A DNA stretch of 64,000 nucleotides from Thecaphora thlaspeos (GCA_900291925.1 UWYS01000013.1:558001-622000), one strand, 5' to 3'. Counted from the stretch's first letter, positions 19,252 through 32,282 are shown. Program-made: numbers and translations. The notes: generated by a model not told the origin, from the letters alone.

Positions 19252-20459
19252 GGGAGGGGAGAGGAGAGAGTGAGAGAGAGCAAGGGAGAGAGAGAAAGAG
19301 ACAAAGAGAGAGGAGAGAGCCCGAGCCAAGGGAGCCGCGGGGAGGGGGAAAGGTGTGCGGACGGCGGGCGCAAAGGCGCGCCGTCCAGCCGCCTGCGTGC
19401 CCGCGCAGCAGCTGGCGCCCACACCACCGAAAAAGGGGCGGCGGTGTGCCTCGCCTCGCCTCTGGCGACAACCGGCAGACGAGATGAGACGAGACGGCCA
19501 AAGACTTCGCAGGCGGGTCTGCCTCCCTGCCTGTGCAGGTGTGTCAGGTCACCTGCCCTGGCCTGCCTCTTCCCTCTTCCCTCTTCCCTCTGGCCGTGGA
19601 CGCGTCTCGCCCGTTCGGATCATCCGGTGATTTCCGGCTTTCTCCCTCGTCGTCGTCGGGTGGCCCGGCGTGACATATATGCTGTTGTCAATGCCCATTC
19701 TCGGTCGCCACCGAGAGGCTAAATGGATGCTCCCGTCGTACGGCAGCATACATGCCCCGTCTCGCTCGCAGTCGTGCCGGTTTGAGGCGGGACCGTTGGC
19801 GTGAGCCCCGCTCATATACCGTGTATCTGCTTGTCCCACCCCTTCCGGCGAAAGCATGGCCTGTCGCCCTTGTCCATGCACCCGGAACAAGGCGTGCAGC
19901 CAGGTGCGTGTGAACAAAGCAACCAAGGCCAGGCAAGCAGTTTACGAGCAAGTCGAGCACAGCTCTACACCTCTCGGCGACGACGAGGTGCCGTACCACC
20001 AGCTTGATGTTGGCATGGTCCCATCGTATGAGCGTCAAGCTTCCCGCTGGTCACTGCGCGGACAGGCCGATGGACGTGGCATTCGCGCCGCTCAGATGCC
20101 ATGTTCCGCCGCCCGGCTACCAAGGAGACCGACGGCAGCATAGGGCCTCCTGCGGAGCCGGAACCTTCCTACGGGACTGCGGCGATGCGCCTCAGAGGGC
20201 CGCCGTCCCCGGCACCGTCGACCTGGCGAGATCGGGGCCGATGTGGCAGCAGAGCTGGCCCAACGAGGACGGCGACGAGGCGAAGCAAGGACAGCCCGCG
20301 CTCCCGTCCATTGCGGCGTTCGCTTTTCAATATGGCAGCAGAGACGTCTACATATATGGGGTCACGCCTCGGAGGGACCGCCGCGAGGAGTGGTTCGATG
20401 GGCGAACCGGCTCGTAGCGTGCGGGCGTTGCGCTGGGCCGGGCACCGGTCTACACCTCG

Positions 20460-21000
20460 CACCAGGGTGGCGACTCCCGATTGAATTTGAGCCTTCCGAT
20501 TGTATGGGCAGCCTTTATCGAAGCGACTTGGGCCGCATATTTACTCGCGCGAGACGCACCGGCAGACAACGCGCCTTGATGTGGAGGCTAGTCGCGTCTT
20601 TACCCGCGCGGATGTGGAGGTGCGCCGCGTGTAGCCTCGAGGTGACTGAATGTGGAGGTCTCCAGATACCAGGTTTATTCGGGTTATTCGGGCGAGACGC
20701 ATCGGGACGACGCGAGCGCGGTGCGCTTCCGACTTTTTGTATTTGCGCCTCCCGATTTTCAGAGCAACGCGGTGCGGCACCTCAACTGTAACCGGCGGCC
20801 CCCGATTGATGAGCTAATGCGCCGATTTAGCATTCGTGGCCCTCAATCATCGAGTTGCGCCGATTTCGTATTCGCGGATTCCGATTGTTGGGGTAACGCG
20901 CCGATTCTATTTTAGCGGCTCCGGGTTTTTCGGGGGCAACGCATAGCGTCTCCTGATACAGTATTTATTTTAGCGGGTCCCGATTGTATGTGCGGCCTTA
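20460..21000. repeat. Degenerate dispersed/tandem repeat block
   Basis: An AT-richer island in otherwise GC-rich DNA. The phrase CCGATTGTATGGGCAGCC at about 20495 recurs as CCCGATTGTATGTGCGGCC at about 20980. Between them, units of roughly 40-55 bp carrying CGCCGATTT, TATTTTAGCGG and AACGC recur at about 20790-20975 with much divergence. It could be a decayed mobile element or an old satellite. I see no terminal repeats or transposase. Confidence 0.5.
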
Positions 21001-21420
21001 GCACGGACGCGGAACTCGGGCGAGGCCAAAAAGACTTCCTCTCCGCACAGACGCAGACGCCGCCTCGTCCTGCACCCATATCCACCTTCCGCCCCACCAT
21101 CTACCAGCATCAGCGCATCGATCTCCGAGGCTCGCACCGCCGTCGCCACCGCCATCACCATCACCATCAGCAGCTCGTACTTCGGTCGCATCTGGGCATC
21201 TGTCGCTGCCTTCCGTCTCAGTTTCCACCAGATTTCACTTACACAGACTTGCTCGCTCGCCTCCGCCGACCCTTCACCTCGCCATCCACCCGGACCAGCC
21301 GCTGCTGACTGGATCCTCGCACACCTATTCGACACCAACGCCTGCCGAGGACCGCGACATGCCAGCTAGCTGCCTCATATATCCTTCGACCAGACCGTTC
21401 TAGACGGAACGAACGCCGCA

Positions 21421-24400
21421 ATGAGCAGCAACACGTCCGATAAAAGGGGACCACGGCCTAGCAGCGGCTCGCGGCCCCGCTACACTGCCAACCACTCGTC
21501 GTTGGCCTCTTCTAGCCGACTCGCCGCCACGCCCGTCAAAAAGGGCTCGGGAACTTCCCCGATCGTCGCGACTTCCTCCTTTGCAACCCCTGTCCGGCCG
21601 TTGAACGGTGCCAGCGCACCTCACCCAACGCCGCTGAGCTTGCCGCGGGCTGGGCAGACCTCCGCAGCATCATTTTCGACTCGCAGGGCACTGACCGGCC
21701 CGTCGGCGTACGAGCGGTTCGACGAGGTCGAATGGCTCGTTGATCTGAGCTCGCGGATCAAGTCTGCACTACAGGCCAGCCCGCCTACGACTTCGACTTC
21801 GCCCTCTGCTCGCCGCGACGGCCGCACCTTTACGCCCGCCTCTGGAACGCGCCGACCGCGGCTATCGAGGCTGAGCAGGGAGTTTCTCGAGCTACAGCAG
21901 AGCATCAAGCGACGCAAGGGTCACCATCATCCGACGGATCTTGCAGATGAGACGGCCGCCGAGGCGTCTCCCTCGGAGCGCCGTGTCCGCGAGGTGCCGT
22001 CGCCGGCGACGACAGCTCCTGCGAGCGCCCAGGAGTGGGCCAAGGTGGCGCAACAGGAGTTCGAGAAGCGACAGGCCGCAATGGCAGTAGCTGCCGCAGC
22101 TAGAGCAGAAGCTGAAGCTGAGGCGGCATTGGCCGGATTTAGCGACAGCGACTCCGACGTGGCGAGCGAGGCTGTACCCGATCCTGTCGTCGAGCGAACC
22201 AGAATGGCCGCCGAGTCGCTCAAGGAGCTCTTTTCGGGCGGAGGTCTCGAGGCAGACGACGACGAGCAGCTGGACTTTGCGGAACTCCTCGGAACCGCCG
22301 AACCACTCGCTGGCCAGCCGCCCCAGTCGCAGGGTCCTTCCTCGCTATTCGAAAGCTTCAAGTCCGAAGACGGCGCCATAGACATCCACTCCATCCTTCA
22401 GCATCGCGCACGGCTGGCCGAACAGCAGGCGTCCTCAGAATCGGCTATTCCGGTCGGCGGCAGCGGCGGAGCTCTAAGCCTGCTTGCCAGCGCGGGACGC
22501 AGCGGCGGCGAGAAGCGCAGCGAAGCCGGAGGTGCCCCTCTGATTCAAGAGGTTGACTCGAGCCTCGCGACTGTTTCTGACGGCGAACAGCCCGACGCCG
22601 ATCGCGCCCGCATGAACACGACTCTCTTGGACGTTGAGAAAGGAGATAGCAACGAGTTTGACGTAGGCCGAGGACCCGACGAGACAGATGCCAGACAGGA
22701 CGCCCTCGTCGTCGAAGTCGAAGCCGACGATGATGGCGAAAGCTTTGATGTCGATGAGCAGGAGGTGAACGAGCTCGACGAGGACGACGAGCCGGCTGTA
22801 GGAGCGCCGACATTTGTAGCAGACAGCGACTCGGCCGAGGGCGAGCGCGAGCGCGGCCGGGACGCGGAAGGCGAGGAAGACGAGGAGGCGGAGGACGGCG
22901 GCGACGAGGACGACGAGGGCGGACACGCCAACCTCCTTGCGGATTATAGGGCGAACCAAGAAGCTCCGAGGCGAATGATTGACGGCGAGGCCGATGTTGA
23001 CGAGGAGCGGGATGACGACAGCGAGGATGGCTCAGCGGACGAAGACGATGACGAGGAAGACGAGGGAGAAGAGTTGGAGTCCGACGACGAGTACGGTGAG
23101 GGCGTCGCTGTGGGCCTGCGCTACTTTCCATCCGAAGGGCCAGGAGACGATGCCACCGAGCCCATCGTCCTCTCGGACTCGGACGATAACGACGAAGCCG
23201 AACGTGATGACGCCAGGCCAGCGGCGCCTCCAGCCACGCGGTCCGAGGCGGCTAACGGCGGCGCTCATGGCTGCGACACCCGCTACATAGAAGGGCTAGT
23301 CCACAGCTTCCACAACGTTGGTTCAGAGGACGAGGTCGAGGCGGACGAGGTGGACGAAGAAGACGGGATGGACGAGGATACTGCTGCCGACTTTGGCGAG
23401 GCGCAGTATGCCCAGCACCAGGCTCCCGGGCCCCCGAGCGACTATCCGTACCTCGATGCTGCCGTCTCTGTTCCTCCATTTGGCCAAGGCCTGCCCAGCT
23501 TCGTCCCGGCATCGACCTTGCTCCGCTCGACAAATAGCATCGCCGCTCCTGCGATCCACGCTGCAGCTGCTCAGCCGGAGGTCGACAAAAGGTCTCATTC
23601 CACAGATACGGCGATACAAGATGACTTCATCAGCAGCATCGATCCGGCGCTGTTCGAGGCGCTGATCAACGACGCCAGTGGCTTCACCGCTGCTTTTTCC
23701 GCTCCATTCGCTGCTCCTGCCGTCCCTGCCGCCTCGACGCAACCGACGCAGTCGACCGAGAGCGCAGCAATACAAGCCTTCACGACCCCGGCACAAGCGT
23801 CGGCCCACACCGAGGTCGAGGATCAGGGAGGAGAGCAGACACGCTCCGATGCGGCGACGACCGTATCCTCGTCGCTTCAGGCCGCCGATGTGCCGGTCGA
23901 GGGCCTTGATGACGCCAAGCCAGGGCAACTCGCTCATGCTCCAGCCATGGAAGGGCAGGCGGAGCATTTCGTCGACCCTGCCCCGCACTCGCCATCGCCT
24001 GAACCCATGCAAATGGCGGAAGGAGTCCAGAGTCCGCCAGCAACACAATCCGTAGGCCGTCATGATTTCGCGCGCGAGCGCTCCCTGCCTCGCCACGACC
24101 TCGACGAGGATTTGGCCGTCCAAGAAAAGATCATTGACGAGGCCGTGACGCTTGGGGATGGGCCCGCTGCCGAGGGAGCGACAGCGGTGGTCATGGCTGC
24201 GGACGAGGAAGAAGCGGCATCGCCCCCGCCGACGCAAGAAGCTTTGTCTCTTCTCCTCAGCGAGCGCTCTGTCCCGGACGAAGACGTCGTTTCTTCAATC
24301 GAGGAGGCTCCGATCCGAGACGCGGCTGCTTTCGCACTGAGCGATACCGCACCTGCCTTGAGCGAGACCGCGCCCGCTACGACGGAAGAGGACGCTGTGC

Positions 24401-26832
24401 TCCTCGGCGTGCCTTCGGACCTGAAAGAAGGAACTTCTGGCAAAGGCGCCCCTGCGTCTGTCTCCGAAATCTCCGCCATCATTGAAGCGGCAGCACCTGT
24501 AAAAGCAGCCTCACCGTTTGACGCAGCCGCATCCGCTGAGGAGACTGAAGCCGTCGAAGCTGCACCGGTGGTAGCTTCATCCGGGGAAGACGCGACCGCA
24601 AAGGACACGCCAATGGACCAAGGGCCGATCGAGGAACCTGCTGCCGTCGAGGACGCACCTACCGGAGACGCCCTCGTGCTCGAGACTTCCGCCTCTGCCG
24701 TTGTCGCGGCTCCTCCTGTCGACAAGGAACCCGCTGCACAAGCCGAGGAGACGGCTGCGCCAACCCTGAATCGCGAGGCGGTTGCGTCCTTTGAGCAGGG
24801 ACCACCGTCGCGAAAGGGTGGCAGCGTCTTCGGCTCGAGTCCGCTCAGCAGCGTCGCCACTCTGCCGCCCGCGACGCCTCGGCGCACTATCAGCGGCTTG
24901 ATGGCCTTGTCTACATTGCCGCCCAGCTCCGTCTTGCGGCACAAGCATCGGCATCACCACGGGCCCGTCCGCTCCATGTTGCCCCCTGGCCTTTCGGGCC
25001 TGCCGGTCGGCGGGATACGGCGACGGCTGCTCTCGGGCTCGACGTCCGGCGGCCTCGAACCCGTCGTTGAGGTACCGAGCTCGGTCACGCCTCTCGGCGG
25101 TGGAGCCTTCGGTTCCTCCTCTCATGGGACGCCGCCCACGATGACCACGTCGGACCCGCCTACCGCAGAGGTCAAGGGAGACGGCGCAGGCAGTGCAACG
25201 GCCTCCGAGCAGCCGAGGACTGAATCTGCAGGCGCTGATGTCGCTGATCTTCAAGGAGACGAGGACGAGGAAGAGGAAGAGGAGAGTCATGGTCCTTCGA
25301 CACGATCGCAGTGAGTACCCCCTTCGGGCCAACCAGCCTACGTGCAACGGCACGAGCTTCTATGCCGGTGGGCCTGTGTCTGAACGATGACCCTCTCTAT
25401 CCCTCCTCTCATCGTGCTCCACCTCAACAGATGCTCGTTCCGCCGCCTTCGCTTCCACAGGCTCCCCAACCAGCCGACGTTCATCGTACCCCAGTGCTCG
25501 ATCATGCACGACGTGGCCAGGGAGGAAGGCGCCCGCGATGTCGGCGAGGCGAAGGCGGACGAGAACGAGATCAAGATCGACTTCGACCCGGACGAGCTTC
25601 CCCTCGAGATCCGCCATAGCCTCAGCCGCATCATCGGGTTCCAGATGCTGCCCGATGCTGCCGTCGTACCAGGCAGCTCAGCGGCGGCGCTCCTGATCCG
25701 ACCGGAGATTGAGCCATCGTCGGACGTGGACGAAGACGTCGGTGTCGATGCCGAGGCGGAGGCCAAGCGCATTGGGACCGCAGAGACGGATGCGACTATA
25801 AGCGAGCTCTCTCCTATCAAGGCGCTGGCCACTAGGCATCGGCGTACCGCGAGTGCTACGTCTTTGTCCGGCCGACGCTCTCCTACGAAGAAGCTCAAGA
25901 AGCCCGATACCGACGCAGCAGACGCCCGACAGCAGACGCCCGACCCTCCGGACGCCGATCGTCAGCTGCAGGCCCATCTCCCGGACCAGGACGTTCAGGA
26001 CGGTGACCCAGCGGAGAGCGCCCGGAGCGCATCACCGCAGACGCCTCCGATCGAAGGACCGGCAGCGGCGAGCCCTCCTGGCGAAAAGAGGAGGCGGTCG
26101 CGCGGCAGCCGGAAGAAGAGCACCGACGCCTCATTCAAGCCACCCAAAGATGAGGAGGCTGAGCAGGCCGATTCGGAGGACGAGGTCACCGCTACTACCG
26201 CCGGAAGCGTTCAGAAAGCTCGCGGTCGGAAGAAGCGATCCGCGTCGGTCGCCAAAGCGCCACCGTCCGACAAGCCCGCCCCTGCAAGCAAGCGTGAGGC
26301 ATGTCAGACGAGGGCCAAACGGCCTCGAAGGTCCAAGCGAGGCGACGACGGAGCCTTCAAGGTGCAGATGAAGCACGACAGGGGGCAGGCCGAAGACGAG
26401 GACGAAGACGAGGAGGAAGGCTCGATGGTCACTGGTGTGCAGACACGGAAGCGCCAACAGGAAGAGGCCGAGGTGCTCGACCAGATCGTGGGCAGCAAGA
26501 CCATTGAGGCCCTGTACGACGCCATCGCAGCGGAGACACAGGTGACCGAGGACGAAGAGGTGGATGGCATGGACGTTGACGACGAGCAGGTGGAGCAAGA
26601 GGACGAAGAGGCGGAGGCCGATGCGGAGGATGCCGAACGGTCCAGCGAGCCCGTGGCCGAGATGGAAGAGGAAGCGAAGGTGTCGAACCGGAAGAGCAGC
26701 AGCGGCGGTCGGATGAAAGGGAGGAGCTCGATGGGAGACTCCGAAAGCCAGAGCATAGGGGCGACGACCTCGTCGCAAGCCAAGAAAAAGAAGAGGAAGA
26801 GGGTGGACCGCAAGTCAGCCGCAAAGCGCTGA
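21421..26832 (+). CDS. Giant acidic low-complexity protein, function unknown
   Basis: I model two exons, 21421-25310 and 25431-26832, giving 1763 residues. The intron has donor GTGAGT, a good branch-like TCTGAAC/GATGACC region and acceptor AACAG, and it joins the frames exactly. The N-terminal 200 residues are Ser/Thr/Pro-rich and basic, with one ordered-looking stretch (YERFDEVEWLVDLSSRIKSAL, about 100-120, and RLSREFLELQQSIKRRK). Long Asp/Glu tracts fill about 250-640, and Ala/Glu-rich sequence runs to 1200. A His/Arg segment with SSVLRHKHRHHHGP lies near 1175. The second exon has FDPDELPLEIRHSLSRIIGF, more acidic runs and a basic end (KKKKRKRVDRKSAAKR). The composition and terminal basic cluster suggest a nuclear or chromatin-associated protein, but no domain is recognised. 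A separate gene starting at the ATG 25387 is possible but less likely. Confidence 0.7.
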
Positions 26833-28877
26833 GGCAAGTTCGGCGTCGCCAACAGCGTCGATCGTTTCTCCTCTTCTAAAGGCTCCTTTTCGCCGAGATC
26901 ATGTTGCACTAGGGCCTCACTGCAGTCGCTGTAGATTGTAGAACTATCGGCCGGCCCCTATTAGATCCGTCCCTACCAGTTCAGCCCTCGCCGTCTCTTC
27001 GGCTCCGTCCTATCGCTGACTAGCCATCCAGGGTGGCCGGTAGCCTTTGGCGTTTCACCTCGTCGCTGTGTGATCACCTACCAAGGTGCAACCCTCGGCC
27101 GGTCTCAGGGAGAGACAGGATCGAGGCCAGCGTAGTGAGTCACCTTCTCTCACTCTCGCCGTGCGGGGAGATAGCCGACAAGGTTCGTGACGGGTTGCGG
27201 ACTTTAGCATTGTACATCTACGGCGCCCTCCAGGACGGCCGCCACACTCTGTCTAACCTCTGCGTCGGCCCCGGTTCGGAGCATGTTTTGCGTGCGGTCT
27301 GAAAGTCACACAGCAGGGATGGCAGGGATGGCAAGGATGGCAATGACCATGCAATCGGTGCAATCGCATCTCGAACGAGACGGCTACGCTGCTCGGGCTG
27401 CCCTTGCCTGTGTGTGCGCATCGACCCAATCGAGAGGAAAGCGTGATACCATCCATCGTTCTGACGCTCCCTGACCCTTGATGTTCGCCAGCGGATGGAA
27501 AGCAAGGACGAACCTTCTGCATGTTCTGTTGGCGTCGTAACGCAAGAGTTACTCTTTTGTTTGAGCGGCGTGGGGCCGTCCCAACGCCACGCCCATGCTC
27601 TACATAGGGTCCCGGAGGCGCGCGGGCCGATCGATCTCGAGCGCTGTTGGCCCTTTGTGGAACTGAGGGCAGGGCTGAGAAGGAGCAGCTAGGCCCGAAC
27701 GTAATCACCGCATCGCCGGCCGCCGTCGGAACGCTTCCGCTTTGGCACTATAGGTTGCCCTGTGCTACCCACACGTCAAGGGCGACCGCGGCGAGGGCGC
27801 AAATTGGCCGCGGAGCGCTGGCCGACCGCCGATGGCAGAGGACTTCCCACGGCACTCCCTTGCGGACGCGGAAGCGGCACTCCCGCTATTTGACAAAACG
27901 GTCCTGTTGTCGCCGTCTAATTGGTTCTCAGAACGAAAGGGGATGCAGCGTTCAGCGCGGATGCGGGCCTCTTTCATTGCGCCTGTGTCGCGCTTTCTCG
28001 GCGGAAGCCAGCCGACATCAGCGGCGTGAATGCGGAAAATGCCATCGACTTCGGCGAACCCACGGTGATTTGGCTACTGCTCTATAGCGGGAGGCTCCTA
28101 TGTCTTCTTGTTCCTTTCGCACCCATCTGCGGCACAGCCTTCTTCAGCCAGAACAAAGTCTCTCCCGCCAACCTAGATGTGCCCGGCCAAAGAAGAAAGA
28201 CACGTTCTACGCCTCTACGCTTTACCGGCGAGCGGCTGGCTGATCAGTTCGGCGCCTCCCCTTACTCTGGAAAACCCACGGCCGAGAACGAACACATTGT
28301 GCCGTGCCCCCTGCGATCATATCGGGTCTGAAGACCTGGCCCTGGCCTGGCTGAGCCATCATCCGGCCTGTCTCGTCTCGCGGGACCGCTAAGCCCAGCG
28401 TGCATCGTCACGGGTCGCCAGGCTCCCATGCCCAACAGTCCCTTAGCAAAGGTGCGGGCGGCTTTTACTTATAAGTTGTGGACGACAAGCAAGGGCGCAC
28501 CCGAACGTCCCTCGATTTGCTATGCCGGCTATCGGCTGTTCCACTAAACTTCCTCGAGCTCCTGGCCAAAAGAGACAGCGCGCCAGGCGAGACATCGGAC
28601 TGTGATCACATCAGGGCGTCCGACGACGCGGTCCATGAGCAGCGAGGCTGTCTAGGAGGTGTCCAATACGGCTAGATATCATTCGAGATTTTGACGTCTT
28701 AAAAGGAGGGCCAAGCTACGCAGCGAGCAGGCGGGTAGCCTGATCCCAGACCTAGCGAAACGAGTCCTCATTCGCTCGTCACGCCACGCTCTCCCGTTAC
28801 CGGTTCCTGCCGACGCAGATGCCCTGCTCTCGTTGCGGCCTGCTCGCCGTTGGCCGAAGGACAGAACTGCGCGCACA
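26833..28877. other. 2 kb intergenic region, no supported gene
   Basis: The 3' flank of the acidic-protein gene and the promoter of the C2H2 gene, both on plus. A short GGATGGCA-type triplication lies at about 27318-27345. All frames are short and lack domains or plausible starts. Confidence 0.5.
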
Positions 28878-31800
28878 ATGCTTTCCTCTCACCTCTCCAC
28901 GCTCTCACGACGAGGCTCTCGCGCAGCTCTCCGACGGCAGCACGAGAGTCACACGATGCTGTACGATCGTATGGCGAACGTAAGTCCTGGCTGTCAAACG
29001 CTGGACAGCACCAGCAGCTGGACCTCATTCCCCTTTGCCCCTCTCTCGACTCTGACTGGTCCACCAGACATTGTCCCTCTCCTTTCTCTTCTTCAGTTGT
29101 CATCTCTCCCTCTCTGTTGCGATCCACCATTCCTCTGTTTCTCTCTCATCCCCTTTGCGCCCTTTGATCTGTACAGCTTCTCATTTGCCACTTCCTGGTC
29201 CCGCCTGATAGCGAGCGGCTTTCTTTTGTTCCGGTCCACGACTTGCCCCGCCGGTCCGACATCATCAGGACCGCCGGCCCGCCTCGTCTCTGATATCCCT
29301 GCCGCTCCACTACTGCCCGTCCCCTCTTTTGTTCACCCGTCCCTTGGCTACACAGCCTGGCTGTCCGATGAGGCTCGCCTGGTCAAAGCCAGAAAACGCG
29401 ACTACAAATGTCGACAAACACGATCCAGCCGACACCTCTACATATACCGACGATGTGACGCGGATCAAGAGGACACTGAGCTTGCACGACGTCTCGAGCA
29501 CCTTCGGCAGCGGTGCTCAGCCGGCGCCGGCGTGTACCTCGGTCCAACTTTATTCGATGGATCAGACGCTCGAACATCGTCTGGCGAAGTCCTTCGACCT
29601 TTTGAACTGCGCTGACGACGCGAGAGTTGGGCAGCGTGTCATGACGCACACTAACGCCTCGAAGCTTGCCTCGGAGCCATGCCTCGAGAACGGCGGCACG
29701 GCCAGCGACAGCAGCAGCACGCTCGCAGCCGCCATGGCTCCGCCGCTGAGGCTCTCGACCGAAAGTGTACAGCCGTTGTCGAGCTACACGCAGCGACGCT
29801 CGGGTGCCACGGCATGTCCGTCCCTCACAGGACAAGAACCCGTGAACGAGACGGTCCTCGACGGCAGCACATCCGGCCCCGCTCAAGGATACTTTGATAT
29901 CTTTCCTATTCAGGACGGTGAGCTCAGACGTTAACACAAGCTCCTCTCGGTGGTATCTCTTTGCTCTCTGTTCTCAGTAGAGCCCAGACAAGGCTGAAAC
30001 TTCCAGAGTTGGTCCACGGATGCCTTTTTACCCCACGACCTCTCTCCTCCGTCGCCAGGCAAGCCTCAAGATATCAGCTTGACAGCTTATCATCAATGCG
30101 ACAAGAACGCAGTTCTGGGCGCGAAAAGCGGCGGCGGAGCGCCCAGCAGCAGCAGCAGCGGGCGTTCCAGTCTTGGCCATCAGCTGGAACGCCAGGTCCC
30201 CCGCTTTCTCTTCAGCGCCGGGGGTCGTGAAGCGATACTCGATGACAGTGCGCTGAACACCAACACGACTAGCTCGACACTCAAGACCCCGCCCGAGGCA
30301 GCCTATACAGCACCCGTGTTTCAATGGACCTCGTCAGCAGAACTGTCTGACCTGCCTTCATGCATGGAGACACCATCCTCGCTAGTCCACATGTCGTCGA
30401 ATGGCCAGCAAGCAGACACGTCCGCCACCAGCAGCTCGCAGTCGACGCAGATGCAGGGCTGGCCTTTCTACACCCTCGACGAGAGCGTCTTCAGCGCAAC
30501 GTTCCTCCGGGCTCAGCGGGCTCTCACCGACGTTCCTATGGGCGGAACCGCCCCTAGCTCCGGACATCCCGCCTGTCTCGGCCTTACGCAGCAGCCGCAA
30601 CAGCCTTTGTGGCCGAGCATCTTGCCTCCGGGTCTGCCTGCGACATCGAGCCAACACTCCTCGTCGGCTACGAGCAGCTCGTTCATCTCTGGCGTCTCCC
30701 CAGAGTCAGTGCCGGTCCGTTCCCACAGCTTGGCAGACTTGCGATCCACGTTCGTCATTTTCGGATCCTCGTCGCAGGATCCGCTGGCCCACCAGCGAGT
30801 CTACCCACCGTCCGATCATTTGCTTTCGATGTCGACAACTGGGCCGTCGTATATCAGTACCGGCGCCGGAGATCGATTTGGTCAATGCTTCTCCGCGCCA
30901 CGAATCACCCCCCATAGCTTCCCGATGCAAAGTCGCCCTGAGGGCATGGTTACGACAAGCCGAGGTAAGCTATCTGTTCGTCCACGCTCTTGTTGCCGGG
31001 ACGTCGTCTTCACCGTTGGCGCTGCACGTGTGTTGACGTGATGCTTCCTCCACCAGGCGGACCGCCAAACTACCTGCCGACATCTGCGGCAATAGGATCG
31101 ACTGCCTTGGCGCCTGACCTTTCGCTCACTGGTCTTGGCCAGCAGTCGAGATGTCAGACAGGCGCAAACCCCTTCACAGCGCTGGCTCTGAGGCGGCCTC
31201 TGCAACCGCAGTCGCTGCCGATTCCGGGCGGTTCCTACCGGCCGGAGTTCGCCGAGCGTCCCGGGAGAAGCGGTACCGCCTCGCCCAATCCGGCTACTCT
31301 TCACGCAGACAGCGCGCCCCTGAGAGTTGAAGTGCAGGAGGAGAACGGCAAGAGACGGCTGTGGTATAGGGCCTCGAACGGCCAGTTTGCCTCGGCCAAC
31401 AGCCTTGCCAAAAAACGACAGGCGGAGGAGGCAGACGGACCGAGCTCCTCGCACCTGCGACGCATCCGCAAACGTCGCAAGGGTGACGAGATTGATCGCA
31501 AATACGTCTGCAACTATCCTGGCTGCAACAAGGGTTACGGAACGCTTAATCGTAAGCACTCTCAAGCGCTCGATGCACATTCAGGGAGGTAGGGCAGCAC
31601 TAGATGGCTGACGATGCAACGTTCACTTCTCGTCGTCCCCCGTCGTCTCGCAGACCTCAACACACACCGCTCGGGTAACGACCACGGCCCTCGGCTCAAT
31701 GCCGCAGGTATGTCGTCAACCACCGACACCGCCACAAGATGACATGAAGCCCGCTATGAGGGTCGCGCTGCTTAGCAAGATGCTCTCTTTCTGATTGTCG

Positions 31801-31890
31801 GTCCCGCCCCGCGCAGCCTACCGGGCAGCGGCCGCCGCCGCACATGACGCCGTCCAGTCAGCCAGCGGCAGAATGGCCCCGCCCTCCTAG
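28878..31890 (+). CDS. Single-finger C2H2 putative transcription factor
   Basis: Well-supported exons are 29368-29917 (from the ATG at 29368), 30059-30964, 31057-31551, 31654-31707 and 31817-31890, giving 692 residues. An optional first exon 28878-28979 would splice (GTAAGT donor, acceptor ACACAG at 29355) in frame to 29356 and add 38 residues. The body is Ser/Thr/Pro/Gln-rich and disordered. Near the C-terminus are a basic segment (RRIRKRRKGDEIDRK) and one zinc finger, YVCNYPGCNKGYGTLNHLNTH...H: C-x4-C, then H-x5-H, with HGPR after it. This YGTLNHLN type of finger occurs in fungal C2H2 regulators. Targets are unknown. The finger is split by an intron: cysteines are in the 31057-31551 exon and both histidines in the 54 bp exon. 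Four introns in a row are phase 1. Confidence 0.8.
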
Positions 31891-32282
31891 CTCACTGTGA
31901 TCGCTCCTTCCTTCGCCCTTTCCTTTCATTCTCTTCCATCTTCGAGAGCGCCTTCATCAGTTCGCAGATTTCAAGGCCCTTCTCCGTCACGCTGCAATGA
32001 TCCGACAGGCCCATGAACTCGACAATCGAAATTATGCCTAAAAGTCACTTATCGGCGCCTCGAGGCGACTCAGACATCGTCGCGCTACGCAGAGCCACAG
32101 AACGTCGCCACCTCCGCCGGGACTTAGCGCTTGCAGGTGGCAAAGGTCATACAGACGAGCCTACGATAATAATGCTGCAAGACGCTAATTGAAACGATGC
32201 TACAAATACAAATGAAGACACTTATACTGCTTGCCGCATGCACGCTGGTGCGTGCGTGCGAGGTTGCGATGACCTCATCGCG
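31891..32282. other. Convergent 3' intergenic region
   Basis: 392 bp between the stop codons of the C2H2 gene and ESS2. AT-richer sequence near 32160-32220 may carry polyadenylation signals for both. There is no coding frame. Confidence 0.5.

Larger units (their letters stand above)
18723..21420. other. 2.7 kb intergenic region with repeats
   Basis: Divergent spacer between the G-beta gene and the giant acidic-protein gene. It has a 12 bp array (19211-19251), a purine tract (19251-19322), and a degenerate, AT-richer block at about 20460-21000 built of related GATT-containing units (listed separately). The last 300 bp are pyrimidine-rich, as expected for a leader. Frames in the block have no recognisable domain. 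Confidence 0.5.

Noticed and set aside
25387..26832. Separate gene starting at ATG 25387
   Set aside because: That ATG lies just before a good acceptor (AACAG at 25430), and the upstream 1297-codon ORF ends on a GTGAGT donor that splices exactly into this frame.
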